Shown one piece after another: positions 29,997 to 40,453 of a stretch of 64,000 nucleotides of DNA; position 1 is the first letter of the stretch, and the number at the start of each line of letters is the position of its first letter. Under the pieces are notes generated by a model that worked only from the letters and a program-made list of their open reading frames with translations, made no database searches and had not been told where the DNA came from. Both the position numbers and the translations under genes were made by a program. The stretch is from Yponomeuta sedellus (taxonomy: Eukaryota > Arthropoda > Insecta > Lepidoptera > Yponomeutidae): NCBI GenBank assembly GCA_934045075.1, contig OW203736.1, forward strand, positions 17,868,805-17,932,804, read 5' to 3'.

Positions 29997-30068
<72 letters not shown>
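29997..30068. repeat. (AT)n microsatellite
   Basis: About 70 bp of uninterrupted alternating TA. Open frames across it are artefacts. Confidence 0.95.
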
Positions 30069-30071
<3 letters not shown>

Positions 30072-30534
30072 TTTTCATTTGTTTGCTTTTGAAACGGGCA
30101 CTTCGAGTAGATTGGTTCTACTTGAACGATTGCTAACTAAATTCTTTTCATCTCGAAATTCTTTCAAAGCGGGAACATATCCTCGAGAAGTGCTACCCCA
30201 AACTCCCTTAGCCACTCCTAATGTGAAGAGTCTTTCCGATGTATGTCCTCCCTATTCATTATATTTAGATTTCATATGTATGGTAATTTATATGGTATTC
30301 CTTGTCTCTTACAGTGTGTTCATATCATATGTATTTTATAGTGATGTTTATGTATATATGTGGGATAATTAATTATTTAAAGTTATCTTTTTTTTTGTTT
30401 TTAGTAGTTTTAGTTTTTTGTGAGACTGGCAATACTGATTTGTGAAGAAAATAAAGCAAGTGACAGATTTACGAAGCTAAGACGAATTTGATTGCCAAAA
30501 TAGTGTTCTGCGCACGTAATTCTCACAACTAATT

Positions 30535-30552
30535 TGGGGGCTCGTCCGGGAT
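30535..30552 (+). other. Primer binding site of tRNA-Pro type
   Basis: TGGGGGCTCGTCCGGGAT is, to my memory, identical to the tRNA-Pro primer site of murine leukaemia-type retroviruses. It lies about 300 bp upstream of gag. Finding it in an insect gypsy element is convergent primer use, not evidence of a retrovirus. Confidence 0.7.
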
Positions 30553-30852
30553 CGTGAGTAGCAAAGAATACATGGTGATCAACAAGATTTACGAAGAATA
30601 AGTGTGAAAGTGACGAATCATGTGCCGACCGAATGTTTCGGGACGCCCATTTTGTAATCTACCATTCTACCAAAATTCTACCCAAATCGCATTATGCGGG
30701 ACGCTCGATTGATATTCTACCCGATTTCTACCAAAATCGAATGGTTCGAATCGAACGCTTAAGAAAAAATATTATTTTGATTTCACCGATTTCACCGACG
30801 ACTTTTTGATTTACGACTTCGAGAAGTACACTACTTCAGACAAAGATTTAAG

Positions 30853-31815
30853 ATGCCTCTTAAGAAGATAGAAGAAAAAAAGGATGACGATGACGACTGC
30901 GACGACCGTCGCCCTCAGATATCTTTCAACGACTTGGAGAAGTCAATGATACCATTTAGCGGTGACGATACATACCCGATTAAAATATGGTTAAAAGAAT
31001 TCAATGACATGGCTTTACTTATGAACTGGACGGATGTCGAGAAGATAATCTACGCAAAAAGACTCCTTATTGGGACTGCTAAGTTGTTTCTCCGATCTCT
31101 GGGCAGTGTCAAGACATGGACTGAACTAAGACTAGAACTTCTGGAAGAGTTCGGACCTAAACAGAATAGTGCCACTATTCATAAGAAGCTCTCTTCACGT
31201 AAAATGAAGAATGACGAGATATTTCAGCAATATTTTTTACACATGAAAGAAATTGCATTACATGGCAACGTAGAAGACGAGGCCTTAATAGAATACGTGA
31301 TTGATGGTATCCGCGGTTCTGAAACGAATAAAACTATTCTGTATGGAGCTACGACTTTCAAAGAATTCCGAAAGAAGTTAGAATTATACGGAGAAATGAA
31401 AAAGAAGGCTTCATCTACCCCTCACCGACAAGTTTCAAGTAATTCTCAGCCCAGTACATCTGCACCTCGAAGACCACACCCAGTTCGTCAGTCCAGATGC
31501 TACAACTGCGGTGATTCAGACTATCAGATCAATTCCTGCAAGAAAGGAATCAAGTGCTTCCGCTGCAACGAATTTCGATACAAGTCAAATGAATGTGACA
31601 AAAACAACAGAATTCTAAAAATCCAAGATAATACAGAAGAAGTATGTTTTAACCCTTATAAAGATATCACCATTAACGATGTGAATGTCAGAGTTCTGAT
31701 TGATACTGGCAGTGACGTAAATCTCATCACGATGAGCCAGTTTAAACGAATTGATAAAAATAACATAAATTTCAATCCGGATGATGCATCTCTGGCATTG
31801 CAGAAAATGAATTAA
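30853..31815 (+). pseudogene. Gypsy A gag and start of protease
   Basis: ATG 30853 starts MPLKKIEEKKDDDDDC. The capsid-like retrotransposon gag domain follows (IWLKEFNDMALLMNWTD ... LFLRSLGSVKTWTEL). Two zinc knuckles, CYNCGDSDYQINSC and CFRCNEFRYKSNEC, both have Tyr where the His ligand should be. The frame then enters a protease, NVRVLIDTGSDVNLITM (DTG), and a frameshift near 31795 ends it. Gag and protease are in one frame, as in many gypsy elements. Confidence 0.85.
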
Positions 31816-33624
31816 AGACGCAAGAATTTTTTACAGCTGATTATTACCACCAAACTATCATCCACGTTGTTGAGGATAATATGATTCCTGTCGAAGTCAT
31901 TCTTGGTAATCCAATATTGGCAGACTTTGAAGTCAATTTTACCCCGAACAAAGTCACTGTGAAAACGATACAGCACCTGACACTACTGGCCGAGAGTGGA
32001 AAAGACGCACATGAAAAATATGATATCGGTGAGAAGAATTATACAGAACAGATAATAAAGATGATAGAAGAAAGCAAACCAACTGAAACGAAGAAAGAAT
32101 CGAAGATCGAACTTAAGATAATACTGACAGATGAAAGCCCTGTATACCAGAATCCACGAAGACTATCGCCATTCGAAATGGAAGTAGTCAATAAGCAGTT
32201 AGAGGAATGGAGTGCACAGAAAGTTATAAAACCAAGTAATTCTGAATTTGCAAGTCCGGTGGTATTGTCTAAGAAGAAGAACGGAAAGTACATATTATGT
32301 ATAGACTACAGAAGACTAAACAAGAAAGTAATAAAGGAAAGATTTCCGCTACCACTCATAGAAGACCAAATTGACCAACTTAAAGGAGCCAAGCTGTTTA
32401 CAACGCTGGACTTGGCTAACGGGTTTTTACACGTTAAAGTAAATGAAGACAGTTAAAAAATACACAGCGTTTGTAACACCACAAGGTCAATTTCAATTCA
32501 CAAGAATGCCCTTTGGTTTGTGCACGGCACCATCAGTTTTCCAAAGATTTATAAACAGCATATTCAGAGACTTGATCCTTGATGGCACGGTTTTGACCTA
32601 CCTTGACGATCTCATAACACCGTCCGTAACAGCAGAAGAAGGTATGAATAAAATACAGAAAGTATTTAAGAGAGCTCAAGAGTATGGCCTTCAGTTCAAC
32701 TGGGAGAAGTGTCATTTTTTAAAAGGAGAAATAGAGTATCTTGGCTACCTGATTCGCGACAATGAAGTAAGGCCATCCAAAGAAAAGATTACCGCTGTTG
32801 CAAAGTTTAAAACTCCAGAGACTATAAAAGCTCTACAGTCATTTCTGGGACTCACAGGATACTTCAGAAAATTCAATAAGAATTATTCGATAATAGCTAA
32901 ACCACTCACAGACTTATTGAAAAAAGATAAGGTGTTCGACTTTGACCTGAAATGTGAAGCATCATTCGAAGAACTCAAACGGATTCTATGCAACTCACCT
33001 GTTTTACGAATTTACGATCCGAGTCTGGAGACTGAAGTACACACAGATGCCAGCGCTGAAGGCTACGGGGCTGTGTTGGTCCAGAAGAACTCTAGTGATG
33101 GTATGATGCATCCGGTATACTTCATGAGTAAGAAAACCACCCCAGCTGAAAAAAAGTACCACAGCTACTACCTCGAGATCTTAGCAGTGGCAGAGGCTAT
33201 TAAAAAATTCAGAGTATACTTACTTGGAATCCACTTCAAGATTGTAACTAATTGCTCGGCATTAACAATGACTCTGCAAAAGAAGGATGACCCTCCAAGA
33301 ATCGCCAGATGGGCTCTGTTGCTCGAAGAGTATGATTACAGCATTGAACACCGACCTGGAACAAAAATGAAACACGCAGACGCCCTATGTAGATACCCTG
33401 TAAGTTTGATAATCACGGAAACGACTGCACGAATAAAGAGAGCTCAAGAAGATGATGACAAGATTAAAATGATAAAGAAGATATTAGAAAACGGACCTTA
33501 CGAAGACTTCATAATAAAGAATGAAATCCTTTGCAAAGAACATCAAGGAGATAAACTGATCGTTGTCCCGAAGAAGATGCAATCTGAAATAATAAGAAAG
33601 AAACATGAAAAAGGACACTTTTGA
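31796..33624 (+). pseudogene. Gypsy A reverse transcriptase and RNase H
   Basis: After the shift: PVEVILGNPILADF (end of protease), then the RT with VVLSKKKNGKYILCIDYRRL, TTLDLANGFLHV (first Asp), a one-base insertion at about 32454, TRMPFGLCTAPSVFQRF and VLTYLDDLITPS (YLDD). RNase H has VHTDASAEGYGAVLVQKN, but the usual Asp of VTD reads VTNCSAL (Asn). The spacer and the integrase zinc finger start, then TGA 33622-33624. Confidence 0.88.
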
Positions 33625-34594
33625 ATAGTCAAGACGGAAGAATTGATACAGAGGGAATATGACATTGGTAACCTGAAAGAAAAGATTAAATCAATCGGTA
33701 ATAGTGCATTCTCGAGTAGAGTGCATTCTCATGACACATAAAAAGGGAAAGAAAGAAAGAAGGATACTTACATCCGCTGGGTAAAGGCGATACTCCCTTG
33801 TCAACCTACCACATCGATCATCTTGGTCCCCTGACGTCGACGAATAAGAACTACAAGTATATTTTGACAGTTATGGTTTCACGAAATTTACGTGGATATA
33901 CCCAACAAAGACGCTAGCAACTCAAGAAGTTATAGAAAAGCTAAAGATACAACAGCAGGTTTTCGGCTCCCCACACAGAATCATTACAGATCGCAACGCT
34001 GCATTCACATCCAATGATTTTAAGGATTACTGCACCGAAGAAGGTATTACTCATTACACAATTATGACAGGCCAACCTAGAGGCAATGGGCAAGTCGAAA
34101 GGGTCCACCAGATAATCATAGGCGTACTAATCAAGATGAGCGCAGATGACCCTTCGAAGTGGTACCGGCGTATCAGCAACGTGCAAAGATCTCTGAATAA
34201 TACTTATCAAAGAAGCATCGGCATGTCACCATTCGAACTTCTGATGGGTGTCAAAATGAAAGACGGGGATCCTGAACTATCAAAATTAATAGAGGAAGAG
34301 ATTATTGAAAGATTTAACGAGGCAAGATGTGACTTAAGAACTAGAGCAAGACAGTCCATACAGAAGGTACAGGATGAGAATAAGAGGGATTATAACAAGA
34401 AGAGAAAAGTAGCTACGCAATACAAAGAAGGTGACCTTGTAGCTATTAAGAGTACCCAGTTTGCTCAAGGTGCGAAACTATACCCAAAATATCTCGGCCC
34501 CTACCAGATTACCGAAAACAAGGGCAACGAGCGGTACAGACTCAAGAAAATTGGAAATGTACTAACAGGTTATATAAGAACGTCTTTTGCTTGA
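33625..34594 (+). pseudogene. Gypsy A integrase
   Basis: The zinc-finger remnant after GHF is broken. The core shows TYHIDHLGPLTSTNKNYKYI (first Asp), a shift, FTWIYPTKTLATQEVIEKLK, RIITDRNAAFTSNDF (second Asp) and GNGQVERVHQ (Glu). The C-terminal part has KEGDLVAIKSTQFAQG and KYLGPYQITENKGNERYRL. The last codons (after 34555) come from the adjoining repeat, so the true C-terminus is lost. Confidence 0.85.
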
Positions 34595-34622
34595 CAACGT
34601 TAAACGTAGCGCAATCGCACAA

Positions 34623-34647
34623 AGCGGCTTGTCGTTGACAAGCCGCT
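34623..34647. repeat. Perfect 11-bp hairpin
   Basis: AGCGGCTTGTC, loop GTT, GACAAGCCGCT. The related hAT copy at 47206 lacks it, so it is specific to this copy. Confidence 0.75.
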
Positions 34648-34737
34648 CTGCACATGCGCGGAAATAGTCGAACGAATGGCAGTTATCGCCGTGCATGCAC
34701 GCGTGACCTTGATCCAACGACTTGCACTTTTAGTTTG

Positions 34738-34838
34738 CTGGAAAATATTATTTTGATTAACATGTTTTCAATAATAAAATAATATTTTCCAGCCAGACTA
34801 GGACTGTCTGGCTGGAAAATATTATTTTATTGATAAAT
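34738..34838. repeat. Compound inverted repeat
   Basis: CTGGAAAATATTATTTT, its exact reverse complement about 15 bp later, then CCAGCCAGAC...GTCTGGCTGG and a third copy of the first arm. It interrupts similarity to the hAT element after TAGTTTG, so it is probably a small foldback insertion. Confidence 0.65.
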
Positions 34839-35100
34839 TGATATACGTGATAAAGATTTCCTGATAAAGAAAGAAGGGAAGTAGATTTCATTCACATAAA
34901 TAACCAATTTAATAAATCTTTCATAGGAATACAAAACATGACTAGTTTAACACAGACAACGGGGATAACAGTAGTTGGTTTAAGTACAACACGTTCTCGT
35001 CCGTCGTCGATCCAACGTATTACAACGTTTTGCAGCAAGCAAAGTCGTTGCCTTTGTAATAATGACACTCATTTAAATTTGCCGCGCATGCGTTTTATTT

Positions 35101-35373
35101 AACTTAATCTATGGGATTGACAGATGGGTTTATATTAAGAGGTTATGTAGCTGGCGTGGTGGACAGACAATAAATAAAACCAATAACGGTGAAGTGCATT
35201 GTGAAGGAGTTTGAGAAATAATAGCTCTAAAAGTTGTTTCTCTTTTCAGGTAATTACTATACTTAAGTGCGTATTTCATGTAAAACAGTTAAGCATTGTG
35301 TGTCATAAAAATATTCTCTTTTTAGAGCAACTCAATTTGGCTTTCGTTTCGACGTCCGTTGCCCCACACGAAC

Positions 35374-35415
<42 letters not shown>

Positions 35416-35641
35416 CGTTTTATTATATGTTTGGTTTTGAATTGAATCTTTGAAGGTTAGTAAAATAATAGACAAGAATTCTTAATTACAGTTATTTTTA
35501 TTTCAGGAACATCGTTTTTAATCAGTCTTATAATAAAGTAAAAGTTAAGTAGGTAGTAACTTAACAAATGAGGATAAAAAAGCGTTACAAAGTTTAAAAT
35601 GGCAGAAATAAAGCTAAAATTAAGTGAAAAAATCAACGCAT
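35101..35641. other. Noncoding sequence right of the hAT segment
   Basis: AT-rich, with the microsatellite above and no credible ORF. Confidence 0.4.
35378..35415. repeat. (TA)n microsatellite between 9-bp inverted arms
   Basis: ACGAACATA...(TA)n...TATGTTCGT. A second AT microsatellite without such arms is at 29997. Confidence 0.85.
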
Positions 35642-36961
35642 TCAATTTCTACGGGGATTTGAATGGAATATCAAGTGGCAGTTACGCTGTTTAATACTAC
35701 ATAGAAAATTTTTGCAGTCAATACTAAATGCTGTTGTTAACTTAGCACAACGTCTGCATCTATGCTGTTTGTCGTCGTAATCAATCAAGTGTTTTGCTTT
35801 GTGAAACCTTTGTTCTTCAGTTGGAATAGGATTTATTAACGTCTTTCTTTTTTTATGTTGTGGCAAAAGTGGTATAAATGAAGGGTCATCTGATTCTGAT
35901 GAAAGACTGTTACTTGATATTAACTGCTTACCTAGTTCCATTTTAAATGCTCTTAATTGTGGAATTTTACGAACTCCTGCATTCATTCTGTCCTTTCTGA
36001 ACTGAAGCCATGAATAAAACGAATCGTCCATTTTCTAGTTCTAGCCCTTGATGGGCATACAGATAGCATGCGATCAGCCATATCAACGCCACCCATATTA
36101 CGATTATAGCATTTTACACACTCAGGGCGGTTAACCATCTTGAATCGCTTGTTGCGTTTTGACCACCTTTCGCATAAGTCTACCTCACCGTCGGAGTACA
36201 GCGTAGATCCTATAATAACCTGTTTGTTGTCCAACCAACGTGTAATGGCAACTTGTCCATCTGCGCGACCCTTTACTTCCATGGAACCACGTTCTTTTTT
36301 TACAAAATCTTTTTCTGGTGAAAATACACATCCTCTTGGAATTCTGTTCTTTTGTATAGTACCGGTTTCATGATAACCTCTTTCTAACAATGCACCCAAT
36401 AATTTTGGAGTAGTAAAGTATCGGTCAAAAAATAAACAATGCCCCGGTTCTAAAGTGTCCAATAAAGTTATAATGGCAGATTCTCCCAAATTAAATTGGT
36501 CTCTTATATCTGTTGGAAACGTTCTGTCTAGCTGGTAAACAGTCATGTCACTAACGATGCCTTCTGGTGTAGCCAACACAAATATTTTTATTCCTACCGG
36601 ATTAGGCTTTCCAGGACAATATTGTCGGATCCCACACTGACCAGTGAATGGTATTATCATCTCGTCTATGCTCATATTAAGCGGTTTTTCTTGATTTTTA
36701 CAACCTAATAATAAAAAAGTTTATCCATTGCAAATAATGGATAAACTTTTCATATTTTTCTCTGCTTCTCAGTTTCAGTCACATCATTATCATAACTTTC
36801 AGTGAACTTCTTATAGCAAAGTATCGGTGCCTTGACATATTTTCTTTAACAATTGTTACTCCATAATCTCTTGACCAATACATGCTAATTTGAGGTAAGT
36901 TAATGGCAGCCATTACCATGGTTACTCCAATAAATACCTTCAGTTCTTTCTCTGTGAGCAC
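35642..36961 (-). pseudogene. piggyBac-like transposase B
   Basis: From 36961 downward: LTEKELKVFIGVTMVMAAIN and YWSRDYG, then a gap that contains a hairpin. Next come MSIDEMIIPFTGQCGIRQY (first Asp), GHCLFFDRYFTTPKLL (second Asp) and CYNRNMGGVDMADRM (third Asp), a frameshift near 36010, and a C-terminal Cys-rich domain (HRCRRCAKLTTAF, DCKNFLC). It differs in sequence from piggyBac A. The N-terminus is missing to the right of 36961. Confidence 0.9.
36715..36750. repeat. Perfect 15-bp hairpin in piggyBac B
   Basis: AAAAGTTTATCCATT, 6-nt loop, then the reverse complement. It sits in the part of the transposase just before MSIDEM and puts a stop in the frame. Confidence 0.8.
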
Positions 36962-37095
36962 TATTATGTAAAAGACATTATTGTATTATGTAAAAGACAT
37001 TAAATTGACTGAACTCAGAACTTATGTATTACAAATAATACATCAAACATTTGGAGGATATAAAACGTTCAAAATCAAAAAAACATAAAAAAATA
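36962..37095. other. Short flank with a tandem duplication
   Basis: TATTATGTAAAAGACATTA occurs twice within 36962-37004. No coding signal. It ends at the CTTT duplication of gypsy B. Confidence 0.5.
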
Positions 37096-37099
37096 CTTT
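37096..37099. other. Left 4-bp target duplication of gypsy B
   Basis: CTTT precedes the LTR TG at 37100 and recurs at 49118-49121 after the right LTR. Four bases is a usual Ty3/gypsy duplication size. Confidence 0.65.
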
Positions 37100-37377
37100 T
37101 GTAGGACAGGGTTTCAGCAGACAAGAAGAGAAATCTTGTTTCAGCACGTACTTAGGTATTTATTTATTGAAGCTATATGAAGCTAAGGATTACAGTACTA
37201 CTCGTCCCACAGCGCGGAAGTGAGGTATATTATCTACGTCACTAGTCGTCCCAGTAGTGGAAGCGATTCGCAAGCGCAGATACTAACCGATTTCTAATTA
37301 ATTACAAAAATGGTGTTTGCTTAATATATGTAGGGCCTTCGGACAAAACCATACCGCAATTTTGAACACAAACAGCG
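37100..37377 (-). repeat. Gypsy B 3' LTR, truncated and fused to integrase
   Basis: It matches 45307-45380 and 48366-49086 (AGGACAGGGTTTCAGCAGAC..., TACTACTCGTCCCACAGCGC, GGGCCTTCGGACAAAACC). It lacks the last ~31 bp seen in the right LTR, and the integrase frame begins immediately. One deletion therefore removed the U3 start, polypurine tract and integrase C-terminus. Confidence 0.8.
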
Positions 37378-37790
37378 CCATAACTCTTCTTGGAACACCA
37401 TATCTCAAAAATACCTCTTTAAGTAGGGTCATGGCACAAGCTTCAGCAGTAGCGGATTCCAAAGCGAATAACTCAACCCAACGAGTCGCCACATCTTCTA
37501 CTATAAAAACCCAGGTTTTCTTGTCAGCAGACATAGGTAATGGTCCGAAAATATCAAAAGCAACTACTTCAAAGCGTTGGTTCATAGTTGTCGTCTGCAA
37601 TAATCCTGCTGGTTTCTTATTAGAAGGTTTGTAACGCTGGCAAGCGAGGCAATTGCGTACATAACTTTCAACGACGCATGCCTTTCCAAAAATACCTTTT
37701 GGAAATTCTATCAAAGGTTTTATCTGCTCCATAATGGCCAGCCAAAGGATCATCATGATAAGCGTAGAGTATGTTTGCCCATTCATGTTC
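37378..37790 (-). pseudogene. Gypsy B integrase (truncated)
   Basis: A zinc-finger half, YVRNCLACQRYKPSNKK (CxxC), follows a frameshift near 37760. The core starts FDIFGPLPMSADKKTW (first Asp) and ends at YGVPRRV, just before the second Asp would be expected (SDNG block). The rest is deleted. Confidence 0.82.
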
Positions 37791-38660
37791 AGGGACTACA
37801 AGTTGTGCAACATCTGATGATGAGTCAGCACCGTGACGATATAATAATACATTGTTTGTAAAGTAGCCCTTATGGCTCCAATAGATTCCATCTTCACTAT
37901 TATGTGCCTCTTCTAGTGCATCAACAATTTTTTTAAGACTGGTGTCTTTTAATTGTTCCATCCGTACTTCTTTCGAATTTCGTAGAGGCATATCAATGCT
38001 CACCCCACTTACACCACAATCTCTCTCAGTCTCGGGTGAACATGGAGGGCGAGACAGTGTGTCTGCTACTACGTTTGTGCGTCCGGGCATATATTTGATA
38101 GTGATATCATATGCTTGCAGTTGAAGCGCCCACCTCGCTAGTCTACCAGTTGGAGATTTCAGCGTCATTAGCCATTTTAATGCCTGGTGATCTGTGATAA
38201 CTGTTGTAGGTAGCCCTTCAACATATCCTCTGAACTTGGATAGTGCCCATATCACTGCCAATGCATCTCTTTCAGTCGTAGAATAATTTCTTTCAGCTGG
38301 TGTCATGAGACGACTTGCGTATTCTACGGGATGCTCGTCGGCGCTCTCCCCCTGCACTAGAACTGCCCCTAGAGCATAGCTGCTTGCATCAGTCTTGATA
38401 GTATAGGGCTTTTTACCGTCTGCTTGTCTTAGGATGGGAGCGGTAGTAAGGCACTCTTTCAATTCCTGGTACGCTTTCTCTTGCGCCTGTGTCCAAACCC
38501 ATGTCGTCCTAACGAGTGAGTTTTGTGAGGGGTTCGGCGACGGTGGCAAAGTTTTTAATAAACCTGCGATACCAAGAGCACGTTTGTATAAAAGTTAAGA
38601 GGTGCCGAACTGGTGGTGGCAGACTTGCTATAGCACGCGTCTTCTCAGGATCTTCTTTCA
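37760..38660 (-). pseudogene. Gypsy B RNase H and integrase zinc-finger region
   Basis: TWVWTQAQEKAYQELKECLT begins the RT-RNase H linker. RNase H shows YTIKTDASSYALGAVLVQGE, STTERDALAVIWALSKFRGY (Glu) and TTVITDHQALKWLM (Asp), then RTNVVADTLSRPP (Asp). The integrase HHCC start is LAGHYGADKTFDRISKRYFW. Catalytic residues are present, so decay is mostly by indels and deletions. Confidence 0.9.
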
Positions 38661-39027
38661 ATCCGCTCGGTGTTGGCCCAAGTACTTAATCGTATTGCAG
38701 CAAAATCTGCATTTCTTCAAATGGACTGTGAGGTTGCACTCTCTCATTTTGATCAAGATGGCTTCCAGATCCTTCAGATGGTCTTCAAAAGTTTCTGAGA
38801 ACACTAACAAGTCATCTAGGTAGGCAAGCATTTTGACAGTCTCTAGGCTTATTTTAATCCTGTCAATCATCCGTTGAAAGGTTGCCGGTGCGTTTTGCAA
38901 GCCAAACGGCATCCTTGTAAAGACATATATCCCGAAAGGAGTTATGAATCCCGTCTTTTCTTGGTCTTCCTTACGAACTTCGATTTGCCAATAGCCAATA
39001 GCCTTTTTCTGAACATAATTATGAAAT
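38658..39027 (-). pseudogene. Gypsy B reverse transcriptase, second half
   Basis: From the LINE junction: GYWQIEVRKEDQEKTGFITP, TRMPFGLQNAPATFQRMIDR, then MLAYLDDLLVFSETFEDHL (YLDD catalytic motif) and KKCRFCCNTIKYLG. It continues directly from SSLDLKAG at 43187. The junction carries short AATAGCC repeats (39006-39040). Confidence 0.88.
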
Positions 39028-39055
39028 AGCCAGTTGCTTCAATAAAAAGTCAGCA

Positions 39056-39239
39056 TTGCACGGGGGATCCTTGATTATAGTAAAAAGTACTTTAAAATAT
39101 AAAGAGCGTAAAGATATTTGCAGACTTTCTGTTGAAAAAGTAGTTGAACTATCATTTGTTGAACTGGCTAAGCATATTGTAGTAAGCGTATACAGGCCCC
39201 CCGCCAGTGACTATAGTTTATTTGAATCTAAAGTTTATT
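39056..39239 (+). pseudogene. L2 endonuclease, first piece
   Basis: GGSLIIVKSTLKYKERKDIC, then VELSFVELAKHIVVSVYRPP, matches the apurinic-type endonuclease of the intact relative at 54593-54780. It breaks after SLFES and resumes at 40454 with VLEDVLKVA. Confidence 0.8.
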
Positions 39240-40235
39240 TGAATATAAAGAGCTGATATAAATAGAACTAAATCTTCAGGGTCAGAGGTCAGGATAGGAG
39301 TACCACAGGGATCGATTTTGGGGCCGTTCCTCTTCCTCGTATATGTAAATGATTTGCCGTTCATGGTTCAAAATATGTCAGAGATAGTACTATTTGCAGA
39401 TGACACGTCACTTATTTTCAAAATTAAGAGACAAGAAGATGACCTTGACAATACTAATGCTGCTCTCTCTCAGGTACTAAACTGGTTTACGTCTAATAAC
39501 TTATTGTTAAATTCAAAAAAGACAAAATGTATAAAGTTCACTCTACCAAATGTCAAAGTAGTTGACAGCAAAGTTATATTGGGAAGGGACAAACTAGACC
39601 TTGTCGAAGAAACTGTATTTTTAGGTATCACAATTGATGCAAAGCTTCAATGGGGTCCTCATATAGAAAAATTGGCAAATAGGCTTAGCTCTGCAGCATA
39701 TGCTGTTAAAAGAATTAGGGAACTAACTGACGTCGCAACTGCCAGGCTCGTTTATTTTAGTTACTTCCATAGTATCATGTCCTACGGCATACTACTGTGG
39801 GGACGGGCAGCGGACATTGAGACCATCTTCGTCTTGCAGAAAAGAGCGATCAGATTCATCTATAAGCTAGGCAGTAGAGACTCGTTAAGAGAATTCTTTA
39901 AAGAAACAAACATCCTGACAGTTGCCAGTCAGTATATCTATGAAAATATTATGTATGTCAGGAAAAATATTAGCAACTTTAAAACTGCAGGTAGCCAACA
40001 TAATGTAAATACTAGAAATAAACATAAACTTTTGATCCCAAGATTTAGGCTGGCAAAAGTTAATACATCCTTCATGGGGCATTGTATACGCTTCTACAAT
40101 AAAATCCCTGAAGATATATTAAGTTTGACTGAAGCGCGGTTCAAAAAATGTGTAAAGTACACTTTGTGCCAAAAGAGCTACTATAATATTAAGGATTATT
40201 TAGATGACAATGATGTCTGGAATTCAAGCATGTAA
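39240..40235 (+). pseudogene. L1 reverse transcriptase, C-terminal two thirds
   Basis: The frame from about 39250 carries the RT motif block VGVPQGS-like (degraded start), GPFLFLVYVNDLPFMVQ and IVLFADDTSLIFKIKRQ (FADD). Then come NWFTSNNLLLNSKKTKCIKF, FLGITIDAKLQWGPHIEKL and the C-terminal region to DDNDVWNSSM, TAA 40233-40235. The 318-codon remnant is intact from the FADD box on. Confidence 0.88.
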
Positions 40236-40453
40236 AATTCACGAGTTTTGTAGTATCTGTGTAAATTCTGTTAATTAAGGAATTTGAAAAGACTAAGTTT
40301 GGAGTTTTTTTGTCCATTTTTTCTCCAAAATGATCCAGATTTTGAAATGGACACCTAGTTTAACTTGTAACGTTCATTAAGCCGCAGTATCTGCGCTACT
40401 TTGAATAAAACCTTTTCATTTCATTTCATTTCATTTCATTTCATTTCATTTCA
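40236..40453 (+). repeat. L1 3' UTR with (TTTCA)n tail
   Basis: The 3' UTR (TTTTTTTGTCCATTTTTTCTCC, ..., GCGCTACTTTGAATAAAACC) ends in about eight TTTCA units. The same UTR recurs at 42985-43186 for L2. Confidence 0.85.

Larger units (their letters stand above)
30370..34555 (+). mobile_element. Ty3/gypsy element A
   Basis: Primer site at 30535-30552, gag from 30853, then protease, RT, RNase H and integrase in the Ty3/gypsy order. No matching LTR pair is visible: the left LTR start is unclear and the right end breaks at 34555 into hAT-derived sequence. Frameshifts interrupt pol at about 31795, 32454, 33624 and in 33720-34060. The element is inactive. Confidence 0.85.
34556..35100. mobile_element. 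hAT-derived segment (related to 45381-48357)
   Basis: 34556-34736 matches 45457-45517 plus 47207-47370, the parts of the hAT element on either side of its Q insertion (GTACTAACAGGTTATATAAG..., CAGTCGAACGAATGG, CAACGACTTGCAC). A further loose match is TACAACGTTTTGCAGCAAGC near 35025 with 48205. The terminal repeat TAGAGGTGA is missing here, and the left edge is fused to gypsy A. Confidence 0.6.

Noticed and set aside
29857..30372. ORFs across the AT microsatellite
   Set aside because: Ile/Tyr repeats created by alternating TA. Not coding.
30370..34594. Endogenous retrovirus (because of the tRNA-Pro primer site)
   Set aside because: Gene order, integrase and gag are Ty3/gypsy-type and there is no envelope ORF between integrase and the right break.
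37317..37634. Plus-strand ORF over gypsy B integrase
   Set aside because: Antisense shadow of the integrase frame.
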